From the NCBI GenBank assembly GCA_963205195.1, contig CAUJHR010000011.1, positions 191,116 through 255,115 on the forward strand: a stretch of DNA of 64,000 nucleotides, in the 5' to 3' direction. The translations under genes were made by a program, and so were the position numbers. The notes beneath the pieces were generated by a model. It had not been told where the DNA came from, searched no databases, and was given only the letters and a program-made list of their open reading frames with translations. The stretch is from Pseudomonadota bacterium (GTDB lineage: Bacteria; Pseudomonadota; Alphaproteobacteria; Rickettsiales; SXRF01). Positions 21,590-32,639 of the stretch are shown in pieces (the stretch's first letter is position 1; every line of letters begins with the position of its first letter).

Positions 21590-22766
21590 AAGACTAATAT
21601 TTGCTATTACAATATGTTTATTGCTGGTTATTAATATCGGCTCTGCAGTTGCCGCCTCACCGAACGAAGAACTGCAAAAAACCCAGAAAGAGCTGGATGA
21701 GCAAAAAGAGCGCGGAAAAAAGCTGGCTGAGGAAAATAAAAACCTGGCCGCTAAATACAAAAAACTCTCCGCCCAGATGGTAAAAACAGCGGCTGCCTTG
21801 CAATCAAGTGAAGCAAAGCTATCGGCAATTGAAGATAAATTGCGCTCAATGACTGCACAGATAAATGAAAAAACAGAAACGCTGAATATCCGCAAAAAAG
21901 ACCTAGCTACAATGGTTCAGGCATCACTGAAACTTAGCCAGACCCCGCCTGAAGCGATTATACTGATGCCAGGTGATATGATGAATAACATGAAGGCATC
22001 CCGCGCACTTAAAATGACGGTGGATAGCATAAAATACCAGTCGGAGGCTATACAGAAACAAATGGCCGAGCTTGAGGCATTAAAACTTGTGCTCACAAAG
22101 AATCAGGAAGATTCTAATGCCGAGCGCGCAAAGCTGTCTGAGCAGCGTGAATTGCTCAAAACTCAGATTGCCGAACATAACGCCATTCAGAAAAAGATAA
22201 ATGCACAGCAACAGGAAGTGAAGGCTAAAACCCAGTCGCTTGCTAAGAAAGCACGTGATCTTAAGGACCTGATAACGGCGCTGGAAAAAGAAAAGGAAGC
22301 GCAGCGGAAAAAGCAGGAAGACGAAATAGAAAGTGATACCAGCCAGCCAAGCGGAGAAAAAGGACAATTGCGTTCATTTGCCGATGCTAAGGGGCATATA
22401 CGCGTTCCTGCAGCTGGGAAGCTTTCCCAAAGATTTGGCGAGAGTAAGCTTAATGAAACCGCCAAAGGCATAATCATAACCACCCGTCAAGGCGCACAAG
22501 TTACCGCTCCATATGATGCGGAAGTATTGTTTACCGGGCCATTCATGGAGTATGGAAGCATGATAATACTACGCCATAGTGATGGTTTTCACACACTGCT
22601 TGCAGGTATGTCAAAAATTGATGCCTCGGTTGGTGACTTTCTATTGGAAGGAGAACCAATTGGTGCTATGGGAGATGATGAAAATAATAACCGTTTATAT
22701 ATGGAACTAAGGTCAAATAACCAGCCAATCGACCCGGCATCATGGGTCCGTGGCCTGAATAAATGA
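21582..22766 (+). CDS. Murein hydrolase activator EnvC-like (coiled coil plus degenerate M23 domain)
   Basis: Signal peptide, long coiled coil, RVPAAGKLSQRFGE...YGSMIILRHSDGFHTLLAGM; between gpmI and ctpA. Confidence 0.85.
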   Translation: MPKRLIFAITICLLLVINIGSAVAASPNEELQKTQKELDEQKERGKKLAEENKNLAAKYKKLSAQMVKTAAALQSSEAKLSAIEDKLRSMTAQINEKTETLNIRKKDLATMVQASLKLSQTPPEAIILMPGDMMNNMKASRALKMTVDSIKYQSEAIQKQMAELEALKLVLTKNQEDSNAERAKLSEQRELLKTQIAEHNAIQKKINAQQQEVKAKTQSLAKKARDLKDLITALEKEKEAQRKKQEDEIESDTSQPSGEKGQLRSFADAKGHIRVPAAGKLSQRFGESKLNETAKGIIITTRQGAQVTAPYDAEVLFTGPFMEYGSMIILRHSDGFHTLLAGMSKIDASVGDFLLEGEPIGAMGDDENNNRLYMELRSNNQPIDPASWVRGLNK

Positions 22767-22862
22767 CAAACCGTATAAATAAAGATGTATTCCTTATGCC
22801 GGATTTGTTATTAGGATATGAAATTTGTAATTATTGTAATTTGTTTTAGGAGAATATGAATT

Positions 22863-24260
22863 ATGCGCCGTATCACTAAACTCTGCCTCTTTGGTGGATT
22901 TGCTGTTGTTTCTCCTTTCCTTCTTCCCCCTGTTGTATCCTACGCTGAAAAAAATGAAACTCTCCAGCTACTTGGTTTGTTTGGCGATGTTTTTGACCGC
23001 ATACGCACTGATTATGTTGAGGAAGTAAAAGACAGTGATCTAGTGGAAGCGGCAATAAATGGCATGCTTTCATCGCTTGATCCCCATTCAGGTTATATGA
23101 ATGAAAAATCCTTCAAGGAAATGCAGGTGCAGACCAAGGGCGAATTTGGCGGTCTTGGTATTGAAGTGACCATGGAAAATGGGCTTGTACGGGTCATAAC
23201 CCCTATTGATGATACGCCTGCCTTTAAAGCTGGTGTAAAATCCGGCGATTATATCAGCTATATAAATGATAATGCAGTTATGGGCATGACACTTTCTGAG
23301 GCCGTTGATAAAATGCGCGGCCCTGTTGATTCAAAGGTAAAACTTACTATTTTGCGCGAGGATATGACTGAGCCTCTTGAACTCACAGTCACACGTGCTG
23401 TAATTAAAATAAAGTCAGCGAGGGCACGCGCTGAGGGCGATGATATTGCCTATCTGCGCTTAACCCAGTTTACCGAGCAGACCACCGACCTGATGCGTGA
23501 AGAATTTGCACGGATCAAAAAAGACCTGCCAAACCTTCGCGGAGTTGTCCTTGATTTGCGTAACAACCCCGGCGGGCTTCTTGAGCAGTCTGTTTCGGTT
23601 GCCGATGCTTTCCTGAAACAGGGAGAAGTTGTTTCCACTCGTGAGCGCAACCCCGAAAAAACCAAGCGTTACAGTGCAAAAGAAGGAAATGAACTTGTAG
23701 CCGATAATATACCGGTTGTAGTTCTGATTAATAATGGTTCGGCTTCCGCTTCCGAGATCGTGTCGGGTGCGCTTCAGGACCATAAACGTGCTATCATAAT
23801 GGGTATGAAAAGCTTTGGCAAAGGCTCTGTCCAAACTGTGATACCGATACCGGACCACGGTGCTATCAAGCTTACAACCGCCCGCTATTATACACCTTCA
23901 GGACATTCTATACAAAATAAAGGTATTATTCCTGACATCGAGGTGCAGCCAGCTAAAATTGAATTGCTCAAAGGCAATGATAAAATGCGTAGTGAAGCGC
24001 AATTACGTAAGCGCCTTGAAAACCTGCAGGATAAGAAAGAGCGGGAAAAACGCGAAGCTGAGGAAAAAGCAGGTAAGAAACCTGAGCCTAAACCTGAAGC
24101 TAAGCCTGACTCAAAGGATAATGGCAAGGATAAGGACAAAGATAATGATACCCCGCTTAAAAATATTGATGCTGATGCGGCTGAAGACTTCCAGTTGCAG
24201 CGGGCTATTGATCTGCTACGTGCTATAAATGTTTATAATAAAACCACGTCAGATAAATAA
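22863..24260 (+). CDS. ctpA: S41 family C-terminal processing peptidase
   Basis: PDZ domain, NNGSASASEIVSGALQDHKRA, GKGSVQTVIPIPDHGAIKLTTARYYTPSG. Confidence 0.95.
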   Translation: MRRITKLCLFGGFAVVSPFLLPPVVSYAEKNETLQLLGLFGDVFDRIRTDYVEEVKDSDLVEAAINGMLSSLDPHSGYMNEKSFKEMQVQTKGEFGGLGIEVTMENGLVRVITPIDDTPAFKAGVKSGDYISYINDNAVMGMTLSEAVDKMRGPVDSKVKLTILREDMTEPLELTVTRAVIKIKSARARAEGDDIAYLRLTQFTEQTTDLMREEFARIKKDLPNLRGVVLDLRNNPGGLLEQSVSVADAFLKQGEVVSTRERNPEKTKRYSAKEGNELVADNIPVVVLINNGSASASEIVSGALQDHKRAIIMGMKSFGKGSVQTVIPIPDHGAIKLTTARYYTPSGHSIQNKGIIPDIEVQPAKIELLKGNDKMRSEAQLRKRLENLQDKKEREKREAEEKAGKKPEPKPEAKPDSKDNGKDKDKDNDTPLKNIDADAAEDFQLQRAIDLLRAINVYNKTTSDK

Positions 24261-24269
24261 TATGAAAGG

Positions 24270-24298
24270 CAACCCTTCCATTTTAAGTGGAAGGGTTG
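24270..24298 (+). terminator. Rho-independent terminator-like hairpin downstream of ctpA
   Basis: Perfect 11-bp inverted repeat caacccttcca / tggaagggttg; modest T tract. Confidence 0.6.
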
Positions 24299-24330
24299 TA
24301 TCATTTTGCATATTTTATTGAAAGCTGGTT

Positions 24331-25671
24331 ATGGTCAAAGGAAAATCCATATATAGATCGACCCCTTTCTTCTGGAGGCAACTGCTCTGGAAAGTTGCGC
24401 TGATTGCAATGCTTCTGTTCCTGTTCGCGCAAGTTGCCCTCATATGGCTCATGAGTGAACAAGAAACAGCTGATGCTTTCTCATCGGGACGCAGGCTGCT
24501 TGTTACCCTCGAAACTTCAGATATTTACGGAAAGAAAATTTCTTCCGAGGATTACAAACCTGAAGAAATAAATCATGAAAAAACGGAGACACCTGAAGCT
24601 ATCCCACATGTAGAGCCTGACAAGCTAGCACCTATTGCTGAAACTCCGGCAGAAAATAAGGAACCGGTAAAAGAGCAGGAGCCCCTGCCTGAAAAGCAGA
24701 AGGAGCCGCCTTCTGAGATAGAAAAGGAACAATCTAAAGAACCGCAGGCTGAAGCTGCTCCTGCTGAAAAAGATGCTCAATTGCAAGATCAGGCTAAGGC
24801 AAAGGTAGCAGAGGCCATAACAGCAGAAGAACCGCCGGAAGCAGCGCAAATGCCAGCCATAATTCCTTCCACTACACCACCCGCTGAAATATTGAAAAGC
24901 CTTATAGATAAAACTGAATTTGGCGCTTTGCCAAAGATAGCAAGTGACGGTACAAAACCTTGGAAATATTACTCAAAGCCCCTTGTTATTAAAGACAAAA
25001 AGCCAATGATCTCTATTATTGTTACCGGAGTTGGCACTAATAAGAACACAAGCGAGCAGGCTTTACGCCTGCCAGAAGCCATAAATTTGAGTTTTTCCGT
25101 ATATTCAAAAGATTTGCACAGCTGGATGACAGCGGCACGCATAAGCGGTCATGAAACCATGCTCGACCTGCCTATGGAAGCTTCTAATTACCCTGTTTCA
25201 GACCCCGGACCTTTGGGATTGCTTGTTTCCAAAGACCAGCCGGAAAATGAAACAAAAATAAAAAAGCTTATGGCGCGTGATGCAGGATATGTAGGTTTTC
25301 TTACACCGCAAGATGAAGCATTCCTTGGAAATAATGAATTATTTAAATCTCTGCTTCAGGTTCTTTCAGGGCGAGGTTTAATGTTAGTAGTGGGAAGGCA
25401 GCCTGCAAAAAATGAAACCAAGGATATTATAGAGCAGGGAAATACGGCAAGTATTGTTGCTGATACCCTTATAGATGAAGAGCTATCACAAACTGGAATT
25501 GATGCGAGGCTTTCATTACTTGAGCAGATCGCTAAGCAAAATGGTTATGCAGTAGGTATTGCCCGTAGTTACCCTATTACCATTAAACAACTGAATATGT
25601 GGGCGGATAAATCAGAGGAAAATGGTTTCAACCTTGTTCCTGTTTCCATGATTATTTCCAAGCGTTATTGA
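24331..25671 (+). CDS. Divergent polysaccharide deacetylase family protein with Glu/Pro-rich linker
   Basis: [35 protein letters not shown]...[15 protein letters not shown]; between ctpA and rppH. Confidence 0.85.
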   Translation: MVKGKSIYRSTPFFWRQLLWKVALIAMLLFLFAQVALIWLMSEQETADAFSSGRRLLVTLETSDIYGKKISSEDYKPEEINHEKTETPEAIPHVEPDKLAPIAETPAENKEPVKEQEPLPEKQKEPPSEIEKEQSKEPQAEAAPAEKDAQLQDQAKAKVAEAITAEEPPEAAQMPAIIPSTTPPAEILKSLIDKTEFGALPKIASDGTKPWKYYSKPLVIKDKKPMISIIVTGVGTNKNTSEQALRLPEAINLSFSVYSKDLHSWMTAARISGHETMLDLPMEASNYPVSDPGPLGLLVSKDQPENETKIKKLMARDAGYVGFLTPQDEAFLGNNELFKSLLQVLSGRGLMLVVGRQPAKNETKDIIEQGNTASIVADTLIDEELSQTGIDARLSLLEQIAKQNGYAVGIARSYPITIKQLNMWADKSEENGFNLVPVSMIISKRY

Positions 25672-25672
25672 T

Positions 25673-26140
25673 ATGTACGAGCATTTACCATACCGCCCCT
25701 GTGTTGGCATAATGCTGCTTAATACCGATAATAAGATTTTTGTCGGCAAACGAATTGATAGCATTTCTGAGGCCTGGCAAATGCCGCAGGGCGGAATTGA
25801 TGACGGAGAAGAGCCGCATGAAGCGGCGATGCGCGAAATGCTGGAAGAAATAGGTACCGATAAAGCGGAATTAATAGCTGAAAGCCATGGATGGCTTGAT
25901 TATGACCTGCCCGCCCACCTGGTTCCAAAACTCTGGGGAGGCAAATTCCGTGGTCAGCGGCAAAAATGGTTCTGCCTGCGCTTTACCGGCAGCGATAATG
26001 ATATTAATATAGCTACACCGCATCCGGAATTTTCCCATTGGCAATGGGCGGATATTGCAAAAGTTCCGGAAATGATAGTGTCTTTTAAACAAAAGCTGTA
26101 TCAGGAAATAGTTGCTGAGTTCGCGCCATATTTAAAATGA
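25673..26140 (+). CDS. rppH: RNA pyrophosphohydrolase (Nudix)
   Basis: [47 protein letters not shown]. Confidence 0.95.
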   Translation: MYEHLPYRPCVGIMLLNTDNKIFVGKRIDSISEAWQMPQGGIDDGEEPHEAAMREMLEEIGTDKAELIAESHGWLDYDLPAHLVPKLWGGKFRGQRQKWFCLRFTGSDNDINIATPHPEFSHWQWADIAKVPEMIVSFKQKLYQEIVAEFAPYLK

Positions 26141-26599
26141 TCAGCGCCCGATACCCCTATCAATTTTAACTCCATTTTCAGCCAATTTTTTAAGCTTAAT
26201 ATCAAAATTCTTCTGCTTCAAATCTACATGCAGGACATAGCAATTATTGTTTTTCTCTATTACCATTTTGCTGGAAATTCCCGCCCCTTTTAAAACATCT
26301 TGCACCGGCGTTAAATACGTCCTGCTATCACCTATATTATCAATCTTTGTATCACTGATAGGAATAAAAGACGGCTTTATTACTAAGTTGCTGCCTTCAA
26401 TACTACCCTGATTTGGCAAATGCTCATTTATATTGCCTTTCAGGTTATGTTTTTCCATTACCTGTTCAATAATAGGATATATTTCCTTTGCTTTTTTACT
26501 TAGCTGCTTTTTTTCAAGCTCGTTTTTAGTATCCTTATTATCTTGAGGGTCAAATGGCTTTGATGTACCAAGTCGATTATTAGGGTCAAATATGCTCAT
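26141..26599 (-). CDS. Hypothetical protein, 152 aa
   Basis: Convergent ORF after rppH. Confidence 0.55.
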   Translation of the reverse strand: MSIFDPNNRLGTSKPFDPQDNKDTKNELEKKQLSKKAKEIYPIIEQVMEKHNLKGNINEHLPNQGSIEGSNLVIKPSFIPISDTKIDNIGDSRTYLTPVQDVLKGAGISSKMVIEKNNNCYVLHVDLKQKNFDIKLKKLAENGVKIDRGIGR

Positions 26600-26702
26600 A
26601 GTAAAATCATCCGCAATGGTTAAAATAATTTAGTATTATAAGCGTAAAACCACTTTGTCACAAGTAAAAGGGGCGCAGCAATTAAAGTACTGGTTTATAA
26701 TA

Positions 26703-27170
26703 TTAAAACGGAATCTCGTCATCCATTAGCTCAGCCGGAGCTTTTTGGCGGTTTGAGCCATTATCAGGCTGGCTGTAACCCTGGTTATAACCACTGCCAG
26801 CGCTTTCGCTGCCACTGGCTTTGCCGTCAAGCATCTGTAATGTGCTGTTGAAACCCTGCAGTACAACTTCGGTGGAATATTTTTCCTGATTATCTTTATC
26901 AGTCCATTTGCGGGTCTGGAGCTGGCCTTCAATATAAACCTTCGCGCCTTTTTTTAAGTAATTCTTTACTACGCTTACTAGGCCTTCATTAAAAATTACC
27001 ACTCGGTGCCATTCGGTTTTATCCTTACGCTCGCCTGTATTACGGTCTTTCCAGCTTTCGGAAGTTGCAATGGCGAGGTTCGCTATTTCGCGCCCATCCT
27101 GCGTTGAGCGGATTTCAGGGTCGCGGCCTAGATTGCCAACCAATATAACTTTATTAACACTGCCTGCCAT
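26703..27170 (-). CDS. ssb: Single-stranded DNA-binding protein
   Basis: [21 protein letters not shown], acidic C-terminal tip DDEIPF; start at 27170. Confidence 0.97.
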   Translation of the reverse strand: MAGSVNKVILVGNLGRDPEIRSTQDGREIANLAIATSESWKDRNTGERKDKTEWHRVVIFNEGLVSVVKNYLKKGAKVYIEGQLQTRKWTDKDNQEKYSTEVVLQGFNSTLQMLDGKASGSESAGSGYNQGYSQPDNGSNRQKAPAELMDDEIPF

Positions 27171-27289
27171 ATAATTTCTCCAATTTTTTAAACTTACTAT
27201 TAACAATTTACATAACTCATTAGTTTCTACAAGCAAATAAAAGGTGAAAGTCCTTTGCAACTTCCCTTAGTGAACGTATCATCCCGCAT

Positions 27290-29062
27290 ATGAAAGAATA
27301 TAATTTTATATATCATACTCATGATGTGCTGGTGCTTGGTGCAGGCGGAGCCGGGCTGCGCGCTGCAGTGGCAGCCAGTGAGGGTGGTTTATCTGTTGCC
27401 TGTATTTCTAAAGTGCCACCCACCCGCAGCCACACCGTGGCCGCACAGGGAGGCATCAATGCAGCACTTGGCAACCGCAACGAAGATAGCTGGCAGTGGC
27501 ACATGTATGATACTATCCGTGGCTCCGACTGGCTAGGCGACCAGGATGCAATCGCCTTGATGTGTGAACGAGCGCCGGAAGCTATTGTTGAACTAGAGCA
27601 TATGGGCATGCCGTTTACCCGCGATGAATCGGGGCAGATATACCAGAGGGCTTACGGAGGGCAAAAAACTGATTTTGGCAAAGGCGGACTGGCTTATCGT
27701 GCCTGTGCAGTTGCTGACCGCACCGGGCATTCACTCCTGCACACACTTTACGCTCAGGCATTGCGCCAGAATGTCGAGTTTTTTGTAGAGTACACAGCGC
27801 TGGATCTGATTTTTGACGAAAAGGGAACCTGCCTTGGGGTATTGGCATGGGATATGGAAAGCGGTGCACTGCATATATTCCAGGCCCATGTAACTATCCT
27901 TGCCACTGGAGGATTCGGGCAAGTTTATGCAGCAACCACTGCCTCGACTATCTGTACTGGTGATGGAAATGCCATGGCCCTGCGTGCCGGTATCGCGCTT
28001 CAGGATATGGAATTCATCCAGTTCCATCCAACAAGCCTTTACGATACTGGGATACTTATAACCGAGGGCGCACGCGGCGAAGGTGCCTATCTTACAAATG
28101 CGCTTGGCGAGCGTTTTATGCAGCGCTATGCCCCCGGATCAATGGAGCTTGCCTCGCGTGATGTAGTTTCGCGCGCTATGGCGCAGGAAATTCTTGAAGG
28201 GCGCGGTTGTGGAGAGAAAAAAGATCACCTGCATTTGCGGCTGGAACATCTGCCTCCGGGACTTATTGATAGTAAATTGCCATCAATAAAGGAAATTACC
28301 CGTACTTTCGCACGTATAGACATCCACAAGCAGCCAATCCCTATTTTGCCTGCCGTGCATTATACTATGGGCGGAATCCCCACCAATTCAAAAAGCCAGG
28401 TGGTAAGCGGTGATAAGATCATAAACGGACTGCTTGCTATAGGCGAAGCGGCCTGCACCTCTGTCCATGGAGCAAACCGGCTTGGCTGCAATGCACTTCT
28501 TGAACTGGTTGTATTCGGCAAGGCGGCGGGTGAGTTGGCGGCGAAAACCATCAGCCGGCATAATTCGCATAAAATAATAATTGATTCCATGCTTGAAGCC
28601 CCCCTTTCCCGCTTTAAAAAATTCAGGCAGGCAAAGGGTAATATCCCGCCAAATAAAATACGTAAGGAATTGCAAAAAATCATGCAAAACCACGGTAGTA
28701 TTTTCCGCACCCATGACCTGATGCTGCAGGGTGTAAGCAAGCTTGCCGGTCTATGGCGCGATTTCGGCGATATAAAAGTCGCTGATAATTCACTTATATG
28801 GAATAATGATCTTCTGGACGCATTGGAAACCGATAATCTTCTAACGCTTGCCAGCGTTACCATGGCATCCGCCCTTAACCGCACTGAAAGCCGGGGTGCA
28901 CATTTCCGGGCTGACTTCCCCAAACGGGATGATGAAAACTGGTTGTCCCATAGCCTTGCTGGACTGGATAGCAATGGAAAAGTAATTCTTTCTTCACGGC
29001 CAGTGCGCTTGAAAACCATAGAGCAAGGAATCTCATTCCCACCAGAAGAACGCGGATATTAG
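27290..29062 (+). CDS. sdhA: Succinate dehydrogenase/fumarate reductase-type flavoprotein subunit (SdhA-like)
   Basis: [72 protein letters not shown]. Confidence 0.85.
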   Translation: MKEYNFIYHTHDVLVLGAGGAGLRAAVAASEGGLSVACISKVPPTRSHTVAAQGGINAALGNRNEDSWQWHMYDTIRGSDWLGDQDAIALMCERAPEAIVELEHMGMPFTRDESGQIYQRAYGGQKTDFGKGGLAYRACAVADRTGHSLLHTLYAQALRQNVEFFVEYTALDLIFDEKGTCLGVLAWDMESGALHIFQAHVTILATGGFGQVYAATTASTICTGDGNAMALRAGIALQDMEFIQFHPTSLYDTGILITEGARGEGAYLTNALGERFMQRYAPGSMELASRDVVSRAMAQEILEGRGCGEKKDHLHLRLEHLPPGLIDSKLPSIKEITRTFARIDIHKQPIPILPAVHYTMGGIPTNSKSQVVSGDKIINGLLAIGEAACTSVHGANRLGCNALLELVVFGKAAGELAAKTISRHNSHKIIIDSMLEAPLSRFKKFRQAKGNIPPNKIRKELQKIMQNHGSIFRTHDLMLQGVSKLAGLWRDFGDIKVADNSLIWNNDLLDALETDNLLTLASVTMASALNRTESRGAHFRADFPKRDDENWLSHSLAGLDSNGKVILSSRPVRLKTIEQGISFPPEERGY

Positions 29063-29131
29063 TTGCTAGACAGTAAGCCAAAATTCATTATAAATAATCC
29101 TCTTTATTAATAACAGAAATGCTAACTATTT

Positions 29132-31045
29132 ATGCCTATAATTACCCTTCCTGACGGATCAAAACGCGAATTTCCTAATGCTGTAACTGGCGAAGAGCTG
29201 GCTGCAAGCATAGGTGCTGGTCTGGCCAAGGCAGCGCTTTGTGTACGGGTGGATGGAGAACTTCGCGATATTTACCTGCCGATTGAGCAGGATGCCAAAG
29301 TACAGATCATAACTGCTAAAGATGCCGATGGGCTGGAACTTATCCGCCACGACAGCGCGCATATACTGGCCGAAGCGGTAAAGGAATTATTCCCCGAAAC
29401 ACAGGTGACCATAGGCCCGGCCATCGATAATGGTTTCTATTATGATTTCTCCCGCCCTACCCCATTTTCCAGCAATGACCTGGAAGCCATAGAAGCGCGT
29501 ATGCGTGAGATAGTGGCGCGGGCTACCCCTATTCGCCGCGAGGAATGGAACCGCGATGATGCGGTAGCGTTTTTTAAGTCTATTGGCGAACATTATAAGG
29601 CAGAAATTATTTCTGCTATACCTGCCGACCAGAAAATATCTCTCTACCGCCAGGGCAATTTTATTGACCTCTGCCGCGGGCCGCACGCTGCAAGTACCGC
29701 CAAGATAGGTAATGGTTTTAAGCTGCTCAAAGTGGCTGGCGCCTATTGGCGCGGAAATTCCAGCAATGAAATGCTGCAACGTATTTACGGAACAGCATGG
29801 GGGTCGGAAAAAGAACTGAAAGCCTACCTAACCATGCTTGAAGAAGCGGAAAAACGCGACCACCGCAAGCTGGGCAAAGAGCTGGAGCTTTTCCATATCG
29901 AAGAACATACACCGGGCATGGTTTTCTGGCATGACAAGGGCTGGAGCCTTTACCGCACTATCGAAAATTATATCAGAGCCAAGATAAGGAAAGCCAACTA
30001 CATAGAAGTTCGCACGCCGATATTGGTGGATAGGAGCCTATGGGAAGCATCCGGGCATTGGGAAAAATTCCACGAAAATATGTTCATATCAGATTCTGAT
30101 GAAGACCGCACTATGGCGGTGAAACCAATGAACTGCCCATGCCACGTGCAGATCTTCCGCCAGGGCCTTAAAAGCTACCGTGACCTGCCTTTGCGTATGG
30201 CAGAATTTGGCACGTGTCACCGCAATGAACCATCGGGCAGTTTGCATGGTATTATGCGTATACGTGGATTCGTACAGGATGACGCGCATATTTTCTGTAC
30301 GGAAGACCAGATAACATCAGAGACCATTGCATTTTGTGACCTGCTTAAAGATGTTTATAAAACATTCGGCTTTACACAAGTGAGCGTTAAATTCTCAGAC
30401 CGTCCGGCCAAGCGTGCAGGTTCTGATGAAACCTGGGATAAAGCAGAGAGCGCACTGAAGGATGCTGTTAATGCTGCTGGTCTGGAATGGGTATTGAATC
30501 CCGGTGAAGGTGCATTTTATGGCCCTAAACTTGAATTTGTGCTGCGCGATGCGATTGGCCGCGATTGGCAGTGTGGAACCCTGCAGGTTGACTTCGTTCT
30601 TCCTGAAAGGCTTGATGCTGCCTATGTAGCCGCAGACGGCAATAAAAAACGCCCGGTCATGCTCCACCGCGCTATTCTTGGCTCATTGGAGCGCTTTATC
30701 GGAATACTTATCGAAGAATATACTGGAAAATTCCCGCTTTGGCTTTCACCGGTGCAGGTTGTTGTAGCGACTATTACCGAAGCTGCTGACACTTATGCGG
30801 CAGAAATCTGCGAAGAGTTGAAAGGCGCTGGAATACGTGCTGTGCTCGATATTTCCAATAGCAAAATAAATTATAAAGTGCGTGAGCATAGTTTGCAAAA
30901 AGTTCCGGTAATGTTCGTGGTAGGCGCTAAAGAACAGGAAAATCGCAGTGTTTCTATCCGTCGCCTGGGTTCGGAAAAGCAGGAATTGCAGGGATTTGAT
31001 GAGGCAAAGGCAGCGCTTCTGGCTGAAGCTGCTGTTCCTATTTAA
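29132..31045 (+). CDS. thrS: Threonyl-tRNA synthetase
   Basis: TGS domain, [39 protein letters not shown]. Confidence 0.97.
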   Translation: MPIITLPDGSKREFPNAVTGEELAASIGAGLAKAALCVRVDGELRDIYLPIEQDAKVQIITAKDADGLELIRHDSAHILAEAVKELFPETQVTIGPAIDNGFYYDFSRPTPFSSNDLEAIEARMREIVARATPIRREEWNRDDAVAFFKSIGEHYKAEIISAIPADQKISLYRQGNFIDLCRGPHAASTAKIGNGFKLLKVAGAYWRGNSSNEMLQRIYGTAWGSEKELKAYLTMLEEAEKRDHRKLGKELELFHIEEHTPGMVFWHDKGWSLYRTIENYIRAKIRKANYIEVRTPILVDRSLWEASGHWEKFHENMFISDSDEDRTMAVKPMNCPCHVQIFRQGLKSYRDLPLRMAEFGTCHRNEPSGSLHGIMRIRGFVQDDAHIFCTEDQITSETIAFCDLLKDVYKTFGFTQVSVKFSDRPAKRAGSDETWDKAESALKDAVNAAGLEWVLNPGEGAFYGPKLEFVLRDAIGRDWQCGTLQVDFVLPERLDAAYVAADGNKKRPVMLHRAILGSLERFIGILIEEYTGKFPLWLSPVQVVVATITEAADTYAAEICEELKGAGIRAVLDISNSKINYKVREHSLQKVPVMFVVGAKEQENRSVSIRRLGSEKQELQGFDEAKAALLAEAAVPI

Positions 31046-31827
31046 AACCCCATCTTAAAAAATACGCCACAATTAATGCTGGTATAAGAAGGATCATATC
31101 TTGCGGTACTGACTACATCAGTTGTGAGGCAATTAGGAAGTAGAGAATTCCTATAGCTCATTATATTTCCATAGCCGGGTAGCCCATCATCATATTTAGC
31201 GTCGATGGATAATGCTTCCGCTGGTGTAACTACAGGACTTGTAATGGTGCCGCTGCCCCATAATTCAAGCACATGCTTATAATTGGAAGCAAAAAAGTTG
31301 CTTCCGCCAGAATAATTATCAAGGTTGTATATCCGCATTGCTCCATTTTGACCGAGTTTATTAACTGGTGCATTTACCCCGGCGCTTGGCCTGAATTTAA
31401 AAGCCGCACTAGTATAAACACCTGTATATTTTCCGGGTATTAGGTCGGAGTAGCCAGAACCTAATTGCTGCCACAGGCGGTAAACCTCTTGCCCGTTATC
31501 AGAGTAATTAATATCGGAAATCTTTCCATTCCCGTTGCCGTTGCAGGTTCCGCTGCCACCACCTGCGGGGCAGGCATTTGAATCTATACCGAAGAAATCC
31601 GTTGCATAAGCACAGTCACCAGGCAGGCAGTTATATTTAACCCGGAAAGTATTGAGCGCAGATTTTATCTGTTCAATCTGAGAAATAGATGCCCTGATTT
31701 CTGATTCCCTTATCAGGGTTTTTCCTGTTAGGACCGCACCAATTAATAGCCCTATAATAACAATGACTATCGTTAATTCTATGAGTGTAAAGCCTTTTTT
31801 ATAAGTTTTGGTAATTATATATGGCAT
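31042..31827 (-). CDS. Prepilin-type N-terminal cleavage/methylation domain protein (type IV pilin/pseudopilin-like)
   Basis: [27 protein letters not shown] class III signal; start at MPYIITK. Confidence 0.85.
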   Translation of the reverse strand: MPYIITKTYKKGFTLIELTIVIVIIGLLIGAVLTGKTLIRESEIRASISQIEQIKSALNTFRVKYNCLPGDCAYATDFFGIDSNACPAGGGSGTCNGNGNGKISDINYSDNGQEVYRLWQQLGSGYSDLIPGKYTGVYTSAAFKFRPSAGVNAPVNKLGQNGAMRIYNLDNYSGGSNFFASNYKHVLELWGSGTITSPVVTPAEALSIDAKYDDGLPGYGNIMSYRNSLLPNCLTTDVVSTARYDPSYTSINCGVFFKMGF

Positions 31828-32056
31828 TAATATCCTGTTAATCCTTTGTTGAATTGTTGAGCAATACAAATCTTTAATAGCAAAATCCGTACCTTCTTAA
31901 GCCATTAAGGAGCATAAATTGCCATTTAAGCCTTGATTTTCTAGGGATTTGCGCTTATCTAAATGGTTCGCAATGTATTTTAACGTCTTTGCGATATAGT
32001 TGTTATTATTAATTTTTACAGGAGGACTGTTTGAATAAACTGTTAGTAGACTTAGC

Positions 32057-32569
32057 ATGAGTCGCCCCGATGAACCACGCGTAAACCGCGAAATTACATC
32101 TCAATCTATCCGCCTAGTTGACCAGAATGGTAATATGGTAGGAGTTGTATCAGTATCCGAAGGAATATCACTTGCAGAAAAAGCTGGGCTGGACCTGGTA
32201 GAGATCTCTCCCACCGCCTCCCCTCCTGTCTGCAAAATCCTTGATTACGGTAAGTACCGTTACGAAATTCAGAAAAAAGCACACGAAGCCCGCAAAAAGC
32301 AGAAAGTCGTCGTGGTGAAGGAAATAAAACTCCGCCCCATGATAGATAAACACGATCTGGAAATTAAGATGCGTAACACATTATCTTTCCTTGAAGAAGG
32401 CGATAAAGTGCGTATCACGCTGCGTTTCCGCGGACGAGAAATGGACCATTCTGAAATTGGGATGAAAGTTATAAACCAAGTGCAGGCAGCACTTGCTGAA
32501 CATGCTAAGATAGAACAGTCCCCTCGCATTGAAGGAAAACAAATCTCAATGCTTGTAGGGCCTAAATAA
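32057..32569 (+). CDS. infC: Translation initiation factor IF-3
   Basis: VNREITSQSIRLVDQNGNMVGVV, KEIKLRPMIDKHDLEIKMRNTLSFLEEGDKVRITLRFRGREM. Confidence 0.97.
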   Translation: MSRPDEPRVNREITSQSIRLVDQNGNMVGVVSVSEGISLAEKAGLDLVEISPTASPPVCKILDYGKYRYEIQKKAHEARKKQKVVVVKEIKLRPMIDKHDLEIKMRNTLSFLEEGDKVRITLRFRGREMDHSEIGMKVINQVQAALAEHAKIEQSPRIEGKQISMLVGPK

Positions 32570-32582
32570 AACGGATTACAAA

Positions 32583-32632
32583 GAACGGATGGCGGATGAC
32601 AATTTAGCCATCTGCCATCTGTTATCTGTCAT
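32583..32632. repeat. Short heptameric palindromic repeat (gaacggatggcggatgac ... gccatct gccatct gttatct gtcatat)
   Basis: Four direct heptads facing an inverted copy, downstream of infC. Confidence 0.6.
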
Positions 32633-32639
32633 ATGATTG

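Noticed and set aside
26640-26680. gtaaaaccactttgtcacaag upstream of minus-strand ORF 26141-26599 as another Pho box
   Set aside because: Only one half-site resembles the consensus and it is on the wrong strand for the gene
28360-29019. 219-aa minus-strand ORF inside the sdhA-like gene
   Set aside because: Antisense shadow ORF with Arg/Ser-rich composition typical of reverse translation artefacts
32619-32632. ctgttatctgtcat read as a Pho box after infC
   Set aside because: Half-sites are directly adjacent without the 4-nt spacer and belong to the heptad repeat; next gene is on the other strand
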